Source: Halomicrococcus gelatinilyticus (GTDB taxonomy: Archaea > Halobacteriota > Halobacteria > Halobacteriales > Haladaptataceae). Taken from it: a stretch of DNA of 64,000 nt. The position numbers and the translations under genes were made by a program. Positions 28,619 through 37,532 of the stretch are shown here, piece after piece. The stretch's first letter is position 1; the number at the start of each line of letters is the position of its first letter. The stretch spans positions 806,001 to 870,000 of the forward strand of contig CP100465.1 of assembly GCA_024227995.1 (NCBI GenBank), written 5' to 3'. Below the pieces are notes generated by a model that worked only from the letters and a program-made list of their open reading frames with translations, searched no databases and had not been told where the DNA came from.

Positions 28619-29809
28619 ATGGATTTCAGTCTTCCCGACGAGCACAGGATGGTTCGGGACACCGTCCGCGAGTTCTGCGAGGAGGAGATCGAACCCATCG
28701 CGCAGGAGATCGAGGACGAGCACCGGTTCCCCGCCGACGTCTTCGACCAGCTCGCCGACCTCGACATGATGGGCGTGCCCGTCAGCGAGGAGTACGGCGG
28801 CCTCGGCGGCGACCAGCTGATGTACGCCCTGGTCACCGAGGAGCTCGGCCGCGTGTCGGGGTCGGTCGGCCTCTCGTACGCCGCGCACGTCTCGCTGGCG
28901 TCCAAACCCCTCGAACTGTTCGGCACCGAGGAGCAGAAGGAGCGCTGGCTCCGCCCACTCGCCGAGGGCGAGTACCTCGGCTCGTGGGCGCTGACCGAAC
29001 CCAGTTCGGGGAGCGACGCCAGCGACATGGACACGACCGCAGAGAAACGCGAGGCGCAGAGCGCCTCGAACCGGAGCGGCGTAGCCGCGGAGGAGGACGG
29101 CGACGAGTGGGTCCTGAACGGCACCAAGCAGTTCATCACGAACGCGAACGTCGCCGGCAGCGTCCTCGTGAAGGCCGTCACCGACCCCGACGCGGGCTAC
29201 GACGGCATCTCGACGTTCATCGTCGACCCCGAAGAGGACGACGGCTTCGAGGTGACGACGGTGTGGGACAAGATGGGCCTGAACGCCTCGCCGACCTGCG
29301 AGATCCAGCTCTCGGACGTGCGTCTCCCCGAGGACCGCCTGCTCGGCGAGGAGGGCGACGGCTGGGAGCAGACGAAGAAGACGCTCGACGGCGGCCGCAT
29401 CTCCATCGCAGCGCTGTCGACGGGCATCGCCCAGGGCGCGTTCGAGGCCGCGAAGGAGTACAGCACCGAGCGCGAGCAGTTCGGCCAGCCCATCTCGAAG
29501 TTCGACGCCATCCGGAACAAGATCGTCGACATGGACCGCAAGATCGAGCGCTCGCGCCTGCTCACCCACAAGGCCGCGACGAAGTACGACCAGGGCGAGT
29601 CGGTCAGCCACGAGAGCGCGATGGCGAAGCTCGACGCCAGCGAGTCCGCGCGCACGGTCTCCGAGGACGCGGTCCAGGTGCTCGGCGGCTACGGCTACAC
29701 CGAGGACTTCGCGCCCCAGCGCCACCTCCGCGACGCGAAGCTGATGGAGATCGGCGAGGGCACCAGCGAGATCCAGCACCTCGTCATCGGCCGCGAACTC
29801 GGACTGTAG
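28619..29809 (+). CDS. Acyl-CoA dehydrogenase with a hairpin-encoded in-frame insert
   Basis: This 396-residue flavoprotein oxidises acyl-CoA to enoyl-CoA, passing electrons to ETF. It carries TEPSSGSDASDM (FAD/substrate loop), the C-terminal FAD motif QVLGGYGYTEDF and the catalytic-region EIGEGTSEIQHLVIGR. Residues about 144-159 (REAQSASNRSGVAAEE) interrupt the otherwise normal join between the substrate loop and DGDEWVLNGTK. This insert is encoded by two adjacent hairpins. A TATA-like tctttatg lies about 28 bases before ATG 28619, fitting leaderless expression. Confidence 0.92.
   Translation: MDFSLPDEHRMVRDTVREFCEEEIEPIAQEIEDEHRFPADVFDQLADLDMMGVPVSEEYGGLGGDQLMYALVTEELGRVSGSVGLSYAAHVSLASKPLELFGTEEQKERWLRPLAEGEYLGSWALTEPSSGSDASDMDTTAEKREAQSASNRSGVAAEEDGDEWVLNGTKQFITNANVAGSVLVKAVTDPDAGYDGISTFIVDPEEDDGFEVTTVWDKMGLNASPTCEIQLSDVRLPEDRLLGEEGDGWEQTKKTLDGGRISIAALSTGIAQGAFEAAKEYSTEREQFGQPISKFDAIRNKIVDMDRKIERSRLLTHKAATKYDQGESVSHESAMAKLDASESARTVSEDAVQVLGGYGYTEDFAPQRHLRDAKLMEIGEGTSEIQHLVIGRELGL
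29048..29095 (+). repeat. Hairpin-forming insertion inside the acyl-CoA dehydrogenase gene
   Basis: gaggcgc (29051-29057) pairs with gcgcctc (29061-29067) around aga, and gcggc (29076-29080) pairs with gccgc (29084-29088) around gta. The segment adds 16 codons without breaking the frame. The translated residues fall where other acyl-CoA dehydrogenases have a short surface loop. It resembles the hairpin-rich intergenic DNA at 17550-17704. Confidence 0.6.
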
Positions 29810-29827
29810 CGCAGTAGACGGGAGCGG

Positions 29828-29832
29828 TTTTT
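29828..29832. terminator. T5 tract between convergent genes
   Basis: ggtttttcttc follows the acyl-CoA dehydrogenase stop by about 18 bases and lies just before the convergent cobalamin gene's stop. Archaeal termination often uses such T-tracts without a hairpin. Confidence 0.4.
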
Positions 29833-29836
29833 CTTC

Positions 29837-30376
29837 TCAGTACGTCGGACTCTCCTCCGGTTCGCCGTCGCGCTGGTTCACGAGACGCGCGAACACGAAC
29901 AGAGCGTCCGAGAGCCGGTTGAGATAGGTCACGGCCGCGGCGTTGACGACCTCCTCCTCCGCCTCGGCCAGCGCGACGGCGCGGCGTTCCGCGCGCCGGC
30001 AGACCGTCCGCGCGTGGTGGAGGTCCGCCCCCGCCTCGCCGCCGCCGGGGAGGATGAACGACTCTAACGGTTCGAGTTCCTCGTCGTAGCCGTCCATCCA
30101 GTCCTCCAGGTCCGCGACGTGCGCCTCGGTCACCTGCGGGTCGTCCTCGTCGGGGTCCGGGTTGGCGAAGTCCGCCTGGACGACGTGGAGGTGGTTCTGG
30201 ACCGCGCGAAGCTTCTGGTCGACGTCGTCGTACCCCGTCGGCCGGACCCGCCCGAGGAGGGCGTTCACCTCGTCGACCGTTCCGTAGGCCTCGATGCGCG
30301 GACTCGTCTTCGACACGCGAGACATGTCCCGCAGGTCGGTCTGTCCCTCGTCGCCGCGGCCGGTGTAGACCTTCAT
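29837..30376 (-). CDS. Cob(I)yrinic acid a,c-diamide adenosyltransferase (PduO type)
   Basis: This 179-residue PduO-type ATP:cob(I)alamin adenosyltransferase has the N-terminal motif TGRGDEGQTDL, the ATP-binding RIEAYGTVDEVNALLG and the C-terminal CRRAERR. It makes adenosylcobalamin for coenzyme-B12 enzymes. The start ATG overlaps the upstream glutaredoxin-like stop by 4 bases (ATGA), so the two are co-translated. The length is normal for a single-domain PduO. Confidence 0.93.
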   Translation of the reverse strand: MKVYTGRGDEGQTDLRDMSRVSKTSPRIEAYGTVDEVNALLGRVRPTGYDDVDQKLRAVQNHLHVVQADFANPDPDEDDPQVTEAHVADLEDWMDGYDEELEPLESFILPGGGEAGADLHHARTVCRRAERRAVALAEAEEEVVNAAAVTYLNRLSDALFVFARLVNQRDGEPEESPTY

Positions 30377-30612
30377 GTCAGGCTCCGCTCCACGTACTCG
30401 ACGATGTTCTCGCTCTCGGCCATCGTGACGCCGCGCTCGTCGTCGACGAGCACGGGTACCATCCGTTGCCCGCTGACGCGGGCGACCTCGTCCCGTTCGG
30501 AGTGCAGCGGCGCGACCCACTCCGTCTCGTACGCCAGGTCCGCGTCTTCGAGCGCGTCGTGGACCCGCTCGCAGAACGGACAGCCGTCGAGCGCGTACAG
30601 CCGTAGTGCCAT
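30373..30612 (-). CDS. Glutaredoxin/GST N-terminal-like thiol protein
   Basis: This 79-residue thioredoxin-fold domain has the active-site motif CPFC at residues 11-14, cis-Pro in RMVPVLVDD and TMAESENIVEY (the GST-N glutathione/thiol-binding SE/N motif). It would catalyse thiol-disulfide exchange; haloarchaea use gamma-glutamylcysteine rather than glutathione. It is coupled to the downstream adenosyltransferase through an ATGA overlap. The start ATG 30612 begins the beta strand MALRLYALDG. Confidence 0.88.
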   Translation of the reverse strand: MALRLYALDGCPFCERVHDALEDADLAYETEWVAPLHSERDEVARVSGQRMVPVLVDDERGVTMAESENIVEYVERSLT

Positions 30613-30709
30613 GTGCGGACCGATGGTCGGGAGGGTAAAGTAACTGGTCGTCTGCGGAACTGGAGGTTGACAAAAGCCCTGAATTGTAGCGGGCACACCA
30701 AGACCACCT

Positions 30710-30821
30710 GAAAGCCCTCGGGTGGCTCGGCTCCCGCGGCTCGCTGCGCGCTTCGGCCGCGACGCGGCCTGCAGTGCTTACATCGCCGGGGTTCGCCGAC
30801 CCACCCTCGCCCTTTCAATCC
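30710..30821 (+). repeat. Palindrome-ended ~110-bp element, copy A
   Basis: This copy matches copy B (42684-42793) in order and spacing. It starts gaaagccc. The block ctcgctgcgcgcttc lies 30 bases in, and cagtgcttacatcg lies 62 bases in. It ends cctttcaatcc. The outer ~20 bases (tgaaagccctcgggtggctc against the run ending at 30818) are imperfect inverted repeats. It lies in a 313-base non-coding gap between glpC and the glutaredoxin gene, with no other feature seen there. Confidence 0.75.
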
Positions 30822-30925
30822 ACCAGGTTGGCAGTTGACCAGTTTCTCGAAACTGACGCTGGTGGGCCGGTATCGGAACATCAGCTCCCAACCCCGAGCA
30901 CGAGTCGGTGAAAGAAGTGCCAGAA

Positions 30926-32197
30926 TCAGTCCGCGACGAGCGCGGCGTCGAGCACCTCCATGGGATGGCGGATCTCGTAGCCGGTTCCGTGCTCCATCTG
31001 CATCGCGCAGGTCGGACACTCGGTCATGCCGGTCTCGCCCTCCACCGCTTCCATGTGCTCGAACATCTCCTCGCCGATGGCCATCGAGGCGTCGTACTTC
31101 TCCTCCTTCCAGCCGTAGGTGCCGCTGATGCCCGAGCAGGAGTCGCCGACGTCCGCGGGGTCCGCGCCCGCCACGTCGTCGAGCACCTCGACCGCCTGGC
31201 CGGCGATGCCCTGGTTGCGGGCGTGGCATGGCGCGTGGTAGGCCAGGTCGCCGAACTCGTCCTGGGGGACGCTGGCGTCCGCGAGTTCGCCGTCGAGGTC
31301 CTCGTGGACGCGGAGGTACTCCAGCGCCTCGTAGGTGTTCGCGGCCACCGCGGCGGTGCCGTCGAACGAGTAGAGTTCGGGGTACTCCTGGCGGAGCGCC
31401 ATCGAGCAGGAGGTGCAGGAACAGACCACGTCGTACCCCTGCTCGACGAGGTGTGCGAACGTCTCGACGTTGAACCGCGCGGCGCGCCGGGCGTCGTCGC
31501 GCATCCCGTTGGCGAACATCGGCGTGCCCGAGCAGCGCTGGTCCGGCACCGCGACCTCGTAACCGAACGACTCGAACACCCTGACGAGCGCCTTCGCAAC
31601 CTCCGGCGTGTTGTAGTTGGCGTAGTCGCCGTGGAAGTAGGCGACGCGCCTCTCGTCGCTCTCGACCCGCGCGCCGCCGCGCGCGTCCCACCACTCGCGG
31701 AAGGTCTGCGCGGCGAACGCGGGGAACTCGCGCTCGCTCGTGATGCCGAGCAGTTTCTCGTTGAGCCACTTCGTCACGGGGTTGCCCATGACGGCGTTCG
31801 TCAGACGGGGAAACTTCGCGCCCCACGCCCCGAGGCGGCCGTAGTTCGCCAGCAGGCGGTTGCGGAGGTACGCCCGCGAGAGGCGGTCCATCTCCTCGTC
31901 GACGTAGTCCGCCCGGGCCGTGTTGTGCATCTGGCTCAGGGGGACGTCCGACGGGCAGGCGTCGTCGCAGCGCATGCAGTTCGAGCAGGACATGACGGAG
32001 GGGTCGACGTCCTGGTCGTCCTTGCGCCGGAGTCGCCACTGCTCGGGCCCCTGGAACTTCGGCCCGGGGAACTCGTCGTCGACAGCCGCCACCGGACACC
32101 GGGTGTCGCAGGTCGAGCACTTGTAGCAGTCGTCGGACCCCGGCCTGAGGTCCATCGATTCGCCCGTGAACACGTCGGTGAGTTCGTTCTCTGTCAT
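30926..32197 (-). CDS. glpC: Anaerobic glycerol-3-phosphate dehydrogenase subunit C (membrane anchor/iron-sulfur)
   Basis: This 423-residue protein has two [4Fe-4S] clusters' Cys sets near the N terminus (CYKCSTCDTRCP and CSNCMRCDDACP) and two CCG-type cysteine-rich domains (SCTSCSMAL and PTCAMQME regions). It carries electrons from GlpA/GlpB to the quinone pool at the membrane face. It is the last gene of the operon glpA-glpB-glpC; its ATG overlaps the glpB stop by 4 bases (ATGA). Confidence 0.95.
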   Translation of the reverse strand: MTENELTDVFTGESMDLRPGSDDCYKCSTCDTRCPVAAVDDEFPGPKFQGPEQWRLRRKDDQDVDPSVMSCSNCMRCDDACPSDVPLSQMHNTARADYVDEEMDRLSRAYLRNRLLANYGRLGAWGAKFPRLTNAVMGNPVTKWLNEKLLGITSEREFPAFAAQTFREWWDARGGARVESDERRVAYFHGDYANYNTPEVAKALVRVFESFGYEVAVPDQRCSGTPMFANGMRDDARRAARFNVETFAHLVEQGYDVVCSCTSCSMALRQEYPELYSFDGTAAVAANTYEALEYLRVHEDLDGELADASVPQDEFGDLAYHAPCHARNQGIAGQAVEVLDDVAGADPADVGDSCSGISGTYGWKEEKYDASMAIGEEMFEHMEAVEGETGMTECPTCAMQMEHGTGYEIRHPMEVLDAALVAD

Positions 32198-33582
32198 GGA
32201 TCACCCTCGCCGCTCGCAGTCGTCTGCTCGCTCGCTTCGCTTCCCACCGCCGACTCGCCGCCGTCCCTGTTCCCCGTCGCTGCCTCGCCGTCCGCCGTCG
32301 CCAGCTCGCCCGCTCGTTGCCCCGCCACCACGCCCGTCGCCAGCGAGACGCCGCTCCCGGAGTTCTCGGCCGCGAGGTCGTAACCGCCGAGCACCGCGCC
32401 GGCCGCGCGGAGGTTGTCGAACTCGGGGTCGCCGCCGGCGTCGAGCGGCCGGAGTTCGTCGTCGGTCGATACGCCGAACCGGGCGAAGGCGTGGTCGCCG
32501 AAGGGGTCGTCGTCGAACCACTCGTAGCGGTCGTCCGGGGCGGCGACGTGGCAGTCGAAGACCGGTTCGCGGACGCCGTCGCGGTCGGAGTCGACGCCCT
32601 TCCCGACCAGCCCGCCCGTCGCCAGCACGAACTGGTCGGCGGCGTGGGGAATCCGCGCCCCGTTGCGCTCGACGACGACGGCCGCGACCCGGCCCGAATC
32701 GCGTTCGAAATCGACGACGGGGTTGCCGGCCGTCACGGCCACGCCGGCGTCGTCGAGTGCGGCCTCGAACTCCGATTCGAGGCGCATCCCGGGCAGGCTC
32801 GGTGGGCCCGTCGGCACCTCGAAGACGTCGACGCCGAGTTCGGCCTCGATGCCGGCGCGCACCTCGTCGGGGTCGTCCACGCCCAGGACGGCGGGGAAGC
32901 CCACCCGTTCCGCGCCGTCGAGGTGCGGTGCCACCCGCTCGGCGAGCGCCCGCCGGACGGGCAGCGACTCGCCGACGCCAGCCCGTCCCTCGCGCTCGAC
33001 CCGCTCGTTCTCGTCGAGTGCGCGGGCGAGGCGGGTGACGGGTGCGTCGGCGCGGAAGTCTCCCGGGAACGCGACCGTGACGCCCGAGGCGTCGAACGGG
33101 ACGCCGGCGGCCGCGAGGCGGTCGGCCGAAAGCGGCGCGTCGAAGTCGACGACCGTCTCGAAACCGACCAGCAGTGCGTCCCGTTCGTCGCTCGCCAGGC
33201 CCGCCGCGACGCTCGCGGGATAGCGCGCCGTCGGCTTGACCGACCCGCCGACGGTCGGGACGAGCGCGTTCCGGTCGGTGTGGCCGCCCGCGTAGTCGGC
33301 GACGGCGTCGAACAGCGCGAGGCCTGCCCGGACGCCGTCGACGCCCACCCGACGGTAGGGATGCTCCGGCGGGAGGCGGTCGACGGCGTCGAACGGGTCG
33401 ACGACCGGTCCGTCCGCGTCCGGGAGGTAGCCGAGCACGTCGACGAGGCCGCTCGCCTGCCGGAGCGTGCTCTCGGCCTTCGTGACGACGCGGACGTCCG
33501 CTCCCTCGCGTGCGGCGGCGAGCGCCGCCGTCATCCCCGCGAGGCCGCCGCCGACCACGACGACGTCGTCGTTAATCGGCAT
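32194..33582 (-). CDS. glpB: Anaerobic glycerol-3-phosphate dehydrogenase subunit B
   Basis: This 462-residue flavoprotein begins with the FAD dinucleotide fold [20 protein letters not shown]. It ends with a long low-complexity acidic/Ser tail (about residues 425-462). GlpB links the GlpA flavin to GlpC. It overlaps glpA by 11 bases and glpC by 4 bases, so the three products are co-translated. The end position is supported by the glpC overlap. Confidence 0.93.
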   Translation of the reverse strand: MPINDDVVVVGGGLAGMTAALAAAREGADVRVVTKAESTLRQASGLVDVLGYLPDADGPVVDPFDAVDRLPPEHPYRRVGVDGVRAGLALFDAVADYAGGHTDRNALVPTVGGSVKPTARYPASVAAGLASDERDALLVGFETVVDFDAPLSADRLAAAGVPFDASGVTVAFPGDFRADAPVTRLARALDENERVEREGRAGVGESLPVRRALAERVAPHLDGAERVGFPAVLGVDDPDEVRAGIEAELGVDVFEVPTGPPSLPGMRLESEFEAALDDAGVAVTAGNPVVDFERDSGRVAAVVVERNGARIPHAADQFVLATGGLVGKGVDSDRDGVREPVFDCHVAAPDDRYEWFDDDPFGDHAFARFGVSTDDELRPLDAGGDPEFDNLRAAGAVLGGYDLAAENSGSGVSLATGVVAGQRAGELATADGEAATGNRDGGESAVGSEASEQTTASGEGDP

Positions 33583-35248
33583 CCGTCCCTCCGTCGAACT
33601 CGTTGAAATTCACGTCGCCGCCGTCTTCGGGGGCGCGGTCGCGGTTCATCGTCGTCGCGTGCAGGGCGTACGTGAGCGCGGCCTGTGAGAGCTGTTCGCC
33701 CCAGAGCGCGTGGCGCTCGCCCCGCCAGCGCTCCGCGAACAGGTCCTCGAGCGCGGCGCGGGCGGCCGGTTCGTCGTACTCCGGATGGAGTTCGGCGGCC
33801 ATCCGGTGAGCGCAGAGGCCGCCCTGGCAGTTGCCCATCGACGCCCGGGTGCGGATGCGGACGGCGTTGAGGTCGGTCCCCGCGTCGTCGATGGCGTCCT
33901 GCAGTTCGGCGCGCGTGACGGCCTCGCAGTCGCAGACGACGGGATTCGCCCCGTCGACGTCGAGCACGTCCGCCGTCCGGCTGCCGAGACGCTGGGCGCT
34001 CCGGCGGGCGACCGGCGACCGCAGGCCGAACGAGGCCATCTGCTCGCGGAGGACGCCTGGGTCCTCGCTGCCCGGCAGGGGTTCGTCGGCCGTCCGGCAA
34101 CGCCCGCGCACGCCGAGTTCGGCGCAGACGTGGTCGGCGACCGCCTCGGCCATCATCCGGTAGGTGGTGAACTTCCCGCCGACGATGCTGGCGAAGCCGG
34201 CGAGGCCGTCGCGCTCGGCGTGGTCGAGCAGGAAGAAGTCGCGGGTGATGTCCGTCGAGTCGGCGGTGCCCCGGTCCGGGGGTTCGTACAGCGGGCGGAC
34301 GCCCCAGAACGACCGGACGGTCCGCGACTCGCCGAGGATGGGAACCAGTTCGGCGAGTTCGTCGACGAGCAGGTCGACCTCCCACTGTTCCTCGGGGTAG
34401 TCGGCGGGGTCGTCGACCTCCTCGTCGGTCGTCCCCAGGATGGCGGTCGTCTCGTGGGGGACGACGATGTCGGCGTCGCCTTTCGGCCGGCACCGGTTCA
34501 CGACCGTGTCGACCTGCCGGCAGTTCATCACGACCATCGCGCCCTTCGAGGGGCGGACCGCGACGTCGACGCCGGCCATCGCGGCGAGCTGGCCCGCCCA
34601 CGCGCCGGTCGCGTTGACGACGTACTCGGCGGTGATGCGCTCGGTCGTCCCCGGCGCGGCGTGGTCGCGCTTCCCCGGCCCGCTCTCGTGGCGGACCTCG
34701 ACGCCGACCACCCTGTCGTCTTCGACGAGCACGTCCGTCACCTCGGCGTGCGTCTCGATGCGCGCGCCGTGGCGCTCGGCGTCGGCCGCGTTGGCGACGC
34801 AGAGCCGGAAGGGGTCGACCGCGCCGTCGGGGACCGCGATGGCGCGCTCGACGGCGTCGGAGAGGTAGGGTTCGCGCTCGCGGGCCTCCTCGCCGGAGAC
34901 GACCTCGGCGGGGATGTCGCAGTCGCGGCAGGCCCGGAGCTTCCGCTCGAAGTAGTCGTCGGAGTCGCCCGGCATCTGGACGAACAGGCCACCGGTCTCC
35001 TCGACGCAGTGGGTCGCTATCTCGCGCAGCACGCGGTTCTCCGCGATGCACTCGCGGGCGCTCGCGGGGTCGGAGACGGCGTACCGGCCGCCGCTGTGCA
35101 GCAGCCCGTGCATCCGGCCCGTCGTCCCGTGCGTGAGGTTGCCCTGCTCGACGAGCGTCACGTCGACGCCCCGGAGCGCGAGGTCACGGGCGATGCCGGT
35201 CCCCGTCGACCCGCCACCGATGACGAGCACCGCCGCGTCGTCGGCCAT
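33572..35248 (-). CDS. glpA: Anaerobic glycerol-3-phosphate dehydrogenase subunit A
   Basis: This 558-residue FAD enzyme oxidises sn-glycerol-3-phosphate to dihydroxyacetone phosphate. It has the nucleotide-binding start [20 protein letters not shown], the G3P dehydrogenase region [11 protein letters not shown], and a C-terminal Bfd-like [2Fe-2S]-type domain with [11 protein letters not shown], also including [13 protein letters not shown]. Haloarchaea use this enzyme to catabolise glycerol. GlpK is not in the window. A small winged-helix gene diverges 183 bases away. Confidence 0.95.
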   Translation of the reverse strand: MADDAAVLVIGGGSTGTGIARDLALRGVDVTLVEQGNLTHGTTGRMHGLLHSGGRYAVSDPASARECIAENRVLREIATHCVEETGGLFVQMPGDSDDYFERKLRACRDCDIPAEVVSGEEAREREPYLSDAVERAIAVPDGAVDPFRLCVANAADAERHGARIETHAEVTDVLVEDDRVVGVEVRHESGPGKRDHAAPGTTERITAEYVVNATGAWAGQLAAMAGVDVAVRPSKGAMVVMNCRQVDTVVNRCRPKGDADIVVPHETTAILGTTDEEVDDPADYPEEQWEVDLLVDELAELVPILGESRTVRSFWGVRPLYEPPDRGTADSTDITRDFFLLDHAERDGLAGFASIVGGKFTTYRMMAEAVADHVCAELGVRGRCRTADEPLPGSEDPGVLREQMASFGLRSPVARRSAQRLGSRTADVLDVDGANPVVCDCEAVTRAELQDAIDDAGTDLNAVRIRTRASMGNCQGGLCAHRMAAELHPEYDEPAARAALEDLFAERWRGERHALWGEQLSQAALTYALHATTMNRDRAPEDGGDVNFNEFDGGTDAD

Positions 35249-35431
35249 GGATTCTCCGTAGGGGGCAGTTCACTTGAGGATACCGCTCGCCCGCACTGGG
35301 TCGGACGTCCGCCGCGGACCGGAGCGGACGACGGACGAGTACGTTCCGCTCGGTACCACTCGGTATCCCTCCGTACACCCCCATATCGCTCCGCAGGAAC
35401 GCTTTAGACGGACGCGTCACATCCCACGCTC

Positions 35432-35764
35432 GTGCTCGACAGTCTCCAGCGCGAGGTCGACCTGCTCTCGCGCGCGCTCCAGACCCTGGCGTTCGTCCGC
35501 GAGAACCAGCCGGTCGGAATCCGGCGCACCTCGAAGGCCCTCGACTACGAACATCACGAGATTCGCGTCTCCTTCCGCCTGCTGGAGGAGGAAGGACTCG
35601 TCGAGGCGACAGACGAGGGTGCAGTGACGACCGAGGAGGCGGCGGCGTTCGTCGCGGCGGTGGACGACGACCTCGACGCCGTCGAAGAGTCGCTGACCGC
35701 CCTCCGGTCGCTGACCGACGAGGAGCTCCCGGCGGGCGACCGGGAGCGAGCGTCCGTCGCCTGA
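35432..35764 (+). CDS. Small winged-helix regulator next to glpABC
   Basis: This 110-residue protein has an N-terminal winged helix (about residues 15-60: TSKALDYEHHEIRVSFRLLEE) followed by an acidic helical tail (about 70-110). Its start is GTG 35432, with a TATA-like gctttag about 27-30 bases upstream, so the transcript is probably leaderless. It diverges from glpA, which makes it a candidate local regulator. It is not the DeoR-type GlpR known in other haloarchaea, so its function is inferred from position only. Confidence 0.6.
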   Translation: MLDSLQREVDLLSRALQTLAFVRENQPVGIRRTSKALDYEHHEIRVSFRLLEEEGLVEATDEGAVTTEEAAAFVAAVDDDLDAVEESLTALRSLTDEELPAGDRERASVA

Positions 35765-35881
35765 CTACTCCCGCGTCACGCTGACGTTCCGCATCTCGTC
35801 ACCGCACTCCGGACAGACCCCTGGCTGTCCGTCCGCGCTCGTCCGGTGTCCGCACCGCTCGCATTCGTACGTGTTCGACAT
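35765..35881 (-). CDS. Small rubrerythrin-like zinc-ribbon protein
   Basis: A 38-residue frame below most length cutoffs reads MSNTYECERCGHRT and later VCPECGDEM, two CxxC pairs forming a rubredoxin-like zinc ribbon. Such 'rubrerythrin-like domain' proteins of about 40 residues are widespread in haloarchaea. It overlaps no other real gene beyond the regulator's terminal TGA context and ends at TAG 35765. The Cys spacing and codon use support it as real. Its function is unknown. Confidence 0.75.
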   Translation of the reverse strand: MSNTYECERCGHRTSADGQPGVCPECGDEMRNVSVTRE

Positions 35882-36007
35882 TCGAGCGTCACTACGTCGC
35901 ACACGGAGATAACTCTAGCTGGCGCACACGGCGGCGGCTGCAGCGGGCGAGCGGCCAGAAGCGGCCGCCTACAGCGCCGTCGCGGTCCGCGCCGCCCTAC
36001 AGCATCG

Positions 36008-36142
36008 TCACAGCATCGTGAAGAGCAGGTACGGGACGCCGAACAGCAGGACGGTCATCACGGCCAGTATCAGCAGGTAGGACGCGGCGGTGCTCGCAGC
36101 GGTCAGCCACGCGGGGTGGTCGAACTCGGCGGGAGCGTTCAT
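36008..36142 (-). CDS. Small single-membrane-helix protein
   Basis: A 44-residue frame begins MNAPAEFDHPAWLTAAS. It contains one hydrophobic helix (about residues 20-43, SYLLILAVMTVLLFG) and ends with TML before TGA. The N-terminal soluble part followed by a membrane span, the haloarchaeal codon use and its position 34 bases downstream of the DUF5800 gene suggest a real small membrane protein. There is no function to assign. Confidence 0.6.
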   Translation of the reverse strand: MNAPAEFDHPAWLTAASTAASYLLILAVMTVLLFGVPYLLFTML

Positions 36143-36176
36143 ACGCACCCTTCGGAGAGCCGGCACTTAAAGGCTG

Positions 36177-36374
36177 TCAGCGGACGATGTCGCCGATGCG
36201 ACGGGGCTCGCCGCGCAGGTCGGGCGCTTCCTCGACCATCTTCAGGACCTCGTGGTCGGTCACGTCGTAGTAGGCCTTCTGGGTCGCCTCCTCGACGAGG
36301 TCGCGGGAGAGGCGGAACTCGGTCCCCTGGTAGACCACGTCGACGCCGTCGTCGTCGAACGAGAGCGTTGTCAT
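36177..36374 (-). CDS. DUF5800 family small protein
   Basis: This 65-residue protein contains FDDDGVDVVYQGTEFRLSR and AYYDVTDHEVLKMV, which fit the haloarchaeal DUF5800 family. It is soluble and acidic, with no Cys or membrane segment. It lies between the epimerase-like gene (39 bases upstream) and the small membrane protein on the same strand, possibly one transcript. Its function is unknown. Confidence 0.8.
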   Translation of the reverse strand: MTTLSFDDDGVDVVYQGTEFRLSRDLVEEATQKAYYDVTDHEVLKMVEEAPDLRGEPRRIGDIVR

Positions 36375-36413
36375 GTCACGCCGTAAGGTGGGGGCAAGTA
36401 AAAACCCACAGAC

Positions 36414-37361
36414 TCAGTCCGCGCCGAGGTAGTCCGCCAGCGTGCGCAGGTCGGTCGGGTCGCGGTCGAACGCGGTGACGTCGTTGTCCGTCACCGTGTT
36501 GTCGAACTGCAACGAGCGGTACTGGTCGGCACCCATGGGGAACCCCGGGACCGCGCCGAGGACGGTCAGGCCGACGCGCGCGAGGACCATCGGGACCGGC
36601 AGGACGACGAGCGACTTGCCCTCGGCGCGGTAGCTGAGTTTCGCCACGTCCGCGAGCGTCAGCACCTCCGGCCCGCCGAGCTCGTACGTCTTCCCGACGT
36701 GCTCGTCCGCGGACGCCGACCGGTCGTCGCTCGCCGCCGCGCCCGACCCGTCGGACGCGGCCGCGGCACCGCCGTCGACGCAATCCGCCAGCATCGGTGC
36801 GACGTCGCCGACCCAGATGGGCTGGAAGCGCGTCTTCCCGCCGCCGGGGAGGCCCGTCACGTACGGCGTCGTGAGCTTCCGCGTGAACGAGACGAACTCG
36901 CCGCCGTCCCCGAACACGACGGACGGGCGAACGATTGTCCAGTCGAGCGACGAGCCGCGGACCACGCCCTCGGCCTCGCCCTTCGCCCGGACGTAAGCGG
37001 TCGGACCGTCGGGGTCAGCGCCGAGCGCGCTCATCTGGACGAGCCGCGGGACGTCGTGGGTCTCGGCCGCCGCGACGACGTTCTCGGTCCCGCCGAGGTG
37101 GACCGACTCGTGGCTCGTGCCGGGCGGCGGCTGGAACAGCGGCGAGAGCGCGACCAGGTTGACGACGGCGTCGCGGGCGGTGAACGCGTCCTCGATGGCG
37201 TCGTACTCCGTCACGTCGCCCGCGACCGTCTCGACTCCGGCGGACAGGTCGGCCTCGTCGGGATGCCGCGAGAGGACGGCGACCTCGTGTCCGCGGTCGA
37301 CGAGGACGCGGGTGAGCGCCGTGCCGACGAAACCGCTGCCGCCAACGATCAGGACGTTCAT
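36414..37361 (-). CDS. NDUFA9-like atypical short-chain dehydrogenase/epimerase
   Basis: This 315-residue Rossmann protein has the NAD(P) loop VGGSGFVGTAL at residues 6-16 and VRPSVVFGDGGEF, with YVRAKGEAE in place of a strict YxxxK catalytic pair. These features match the NDUFA9/complex I 39-kDa-like group of atypical SDRs. It may bind NAD(P) without acting as a classic dehydrogenase. A low-complexity Ala/Ser/Asp insert lies near residues 200-225. A role in quinone or isoprenoid metabolism is only a guess. Confidence 0.85.
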   Translation of the reverse strand: MNVLIVGGSGFVGTALTRVLVDRGHEVAVLSRHPDEADLSAGVETVAGDVTEYDAIEDAFTARDAVVNLVALSPLFQPPPGTSHESVHLGGTENVVAAAETHDVPRLVQMSALGADPDGPTAYVRAKGEAEGVVRGSSLDWTIVRPSVVFGDGGEFVSFTRKLTTPYVTGLPGGGKTRFQPIWVGDVAPMLADCVDGGAAAASDGSGAAASDDRSASADEHVGKTYELGGPEVLTLADVAKLSYRAEGKSLVVLPVPMVLARVGLTVLGAVPGFPMGADQYRSLQFDNTVTDNDVTAFDRDPTDLRTLADYLGAD

Positions 37362-37532
37362 GGACGGACGTACGCGCTGGAGACCCTTTGCGTCACTCCC
37401 TGTCCGTCGTGACGCGCCGTGTCGTGACGCGACCGCTCGTCGTGACCCACCACGTCGCGGGGGACGTCGCAGGTGACGCCCCGTGTCGCGGTCCGAAACG
37501 GCTTACCGGCCGGGCCCCCAACTCTCGGTCAC

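Noticed and set aside
33531..35051. 506-codon Arg-rich minus-strand frame inside glpA/glpB
   Set aside because: It is an out-of-frame shadow of glpA with a basic composition unlike haloarchaeal proteins.
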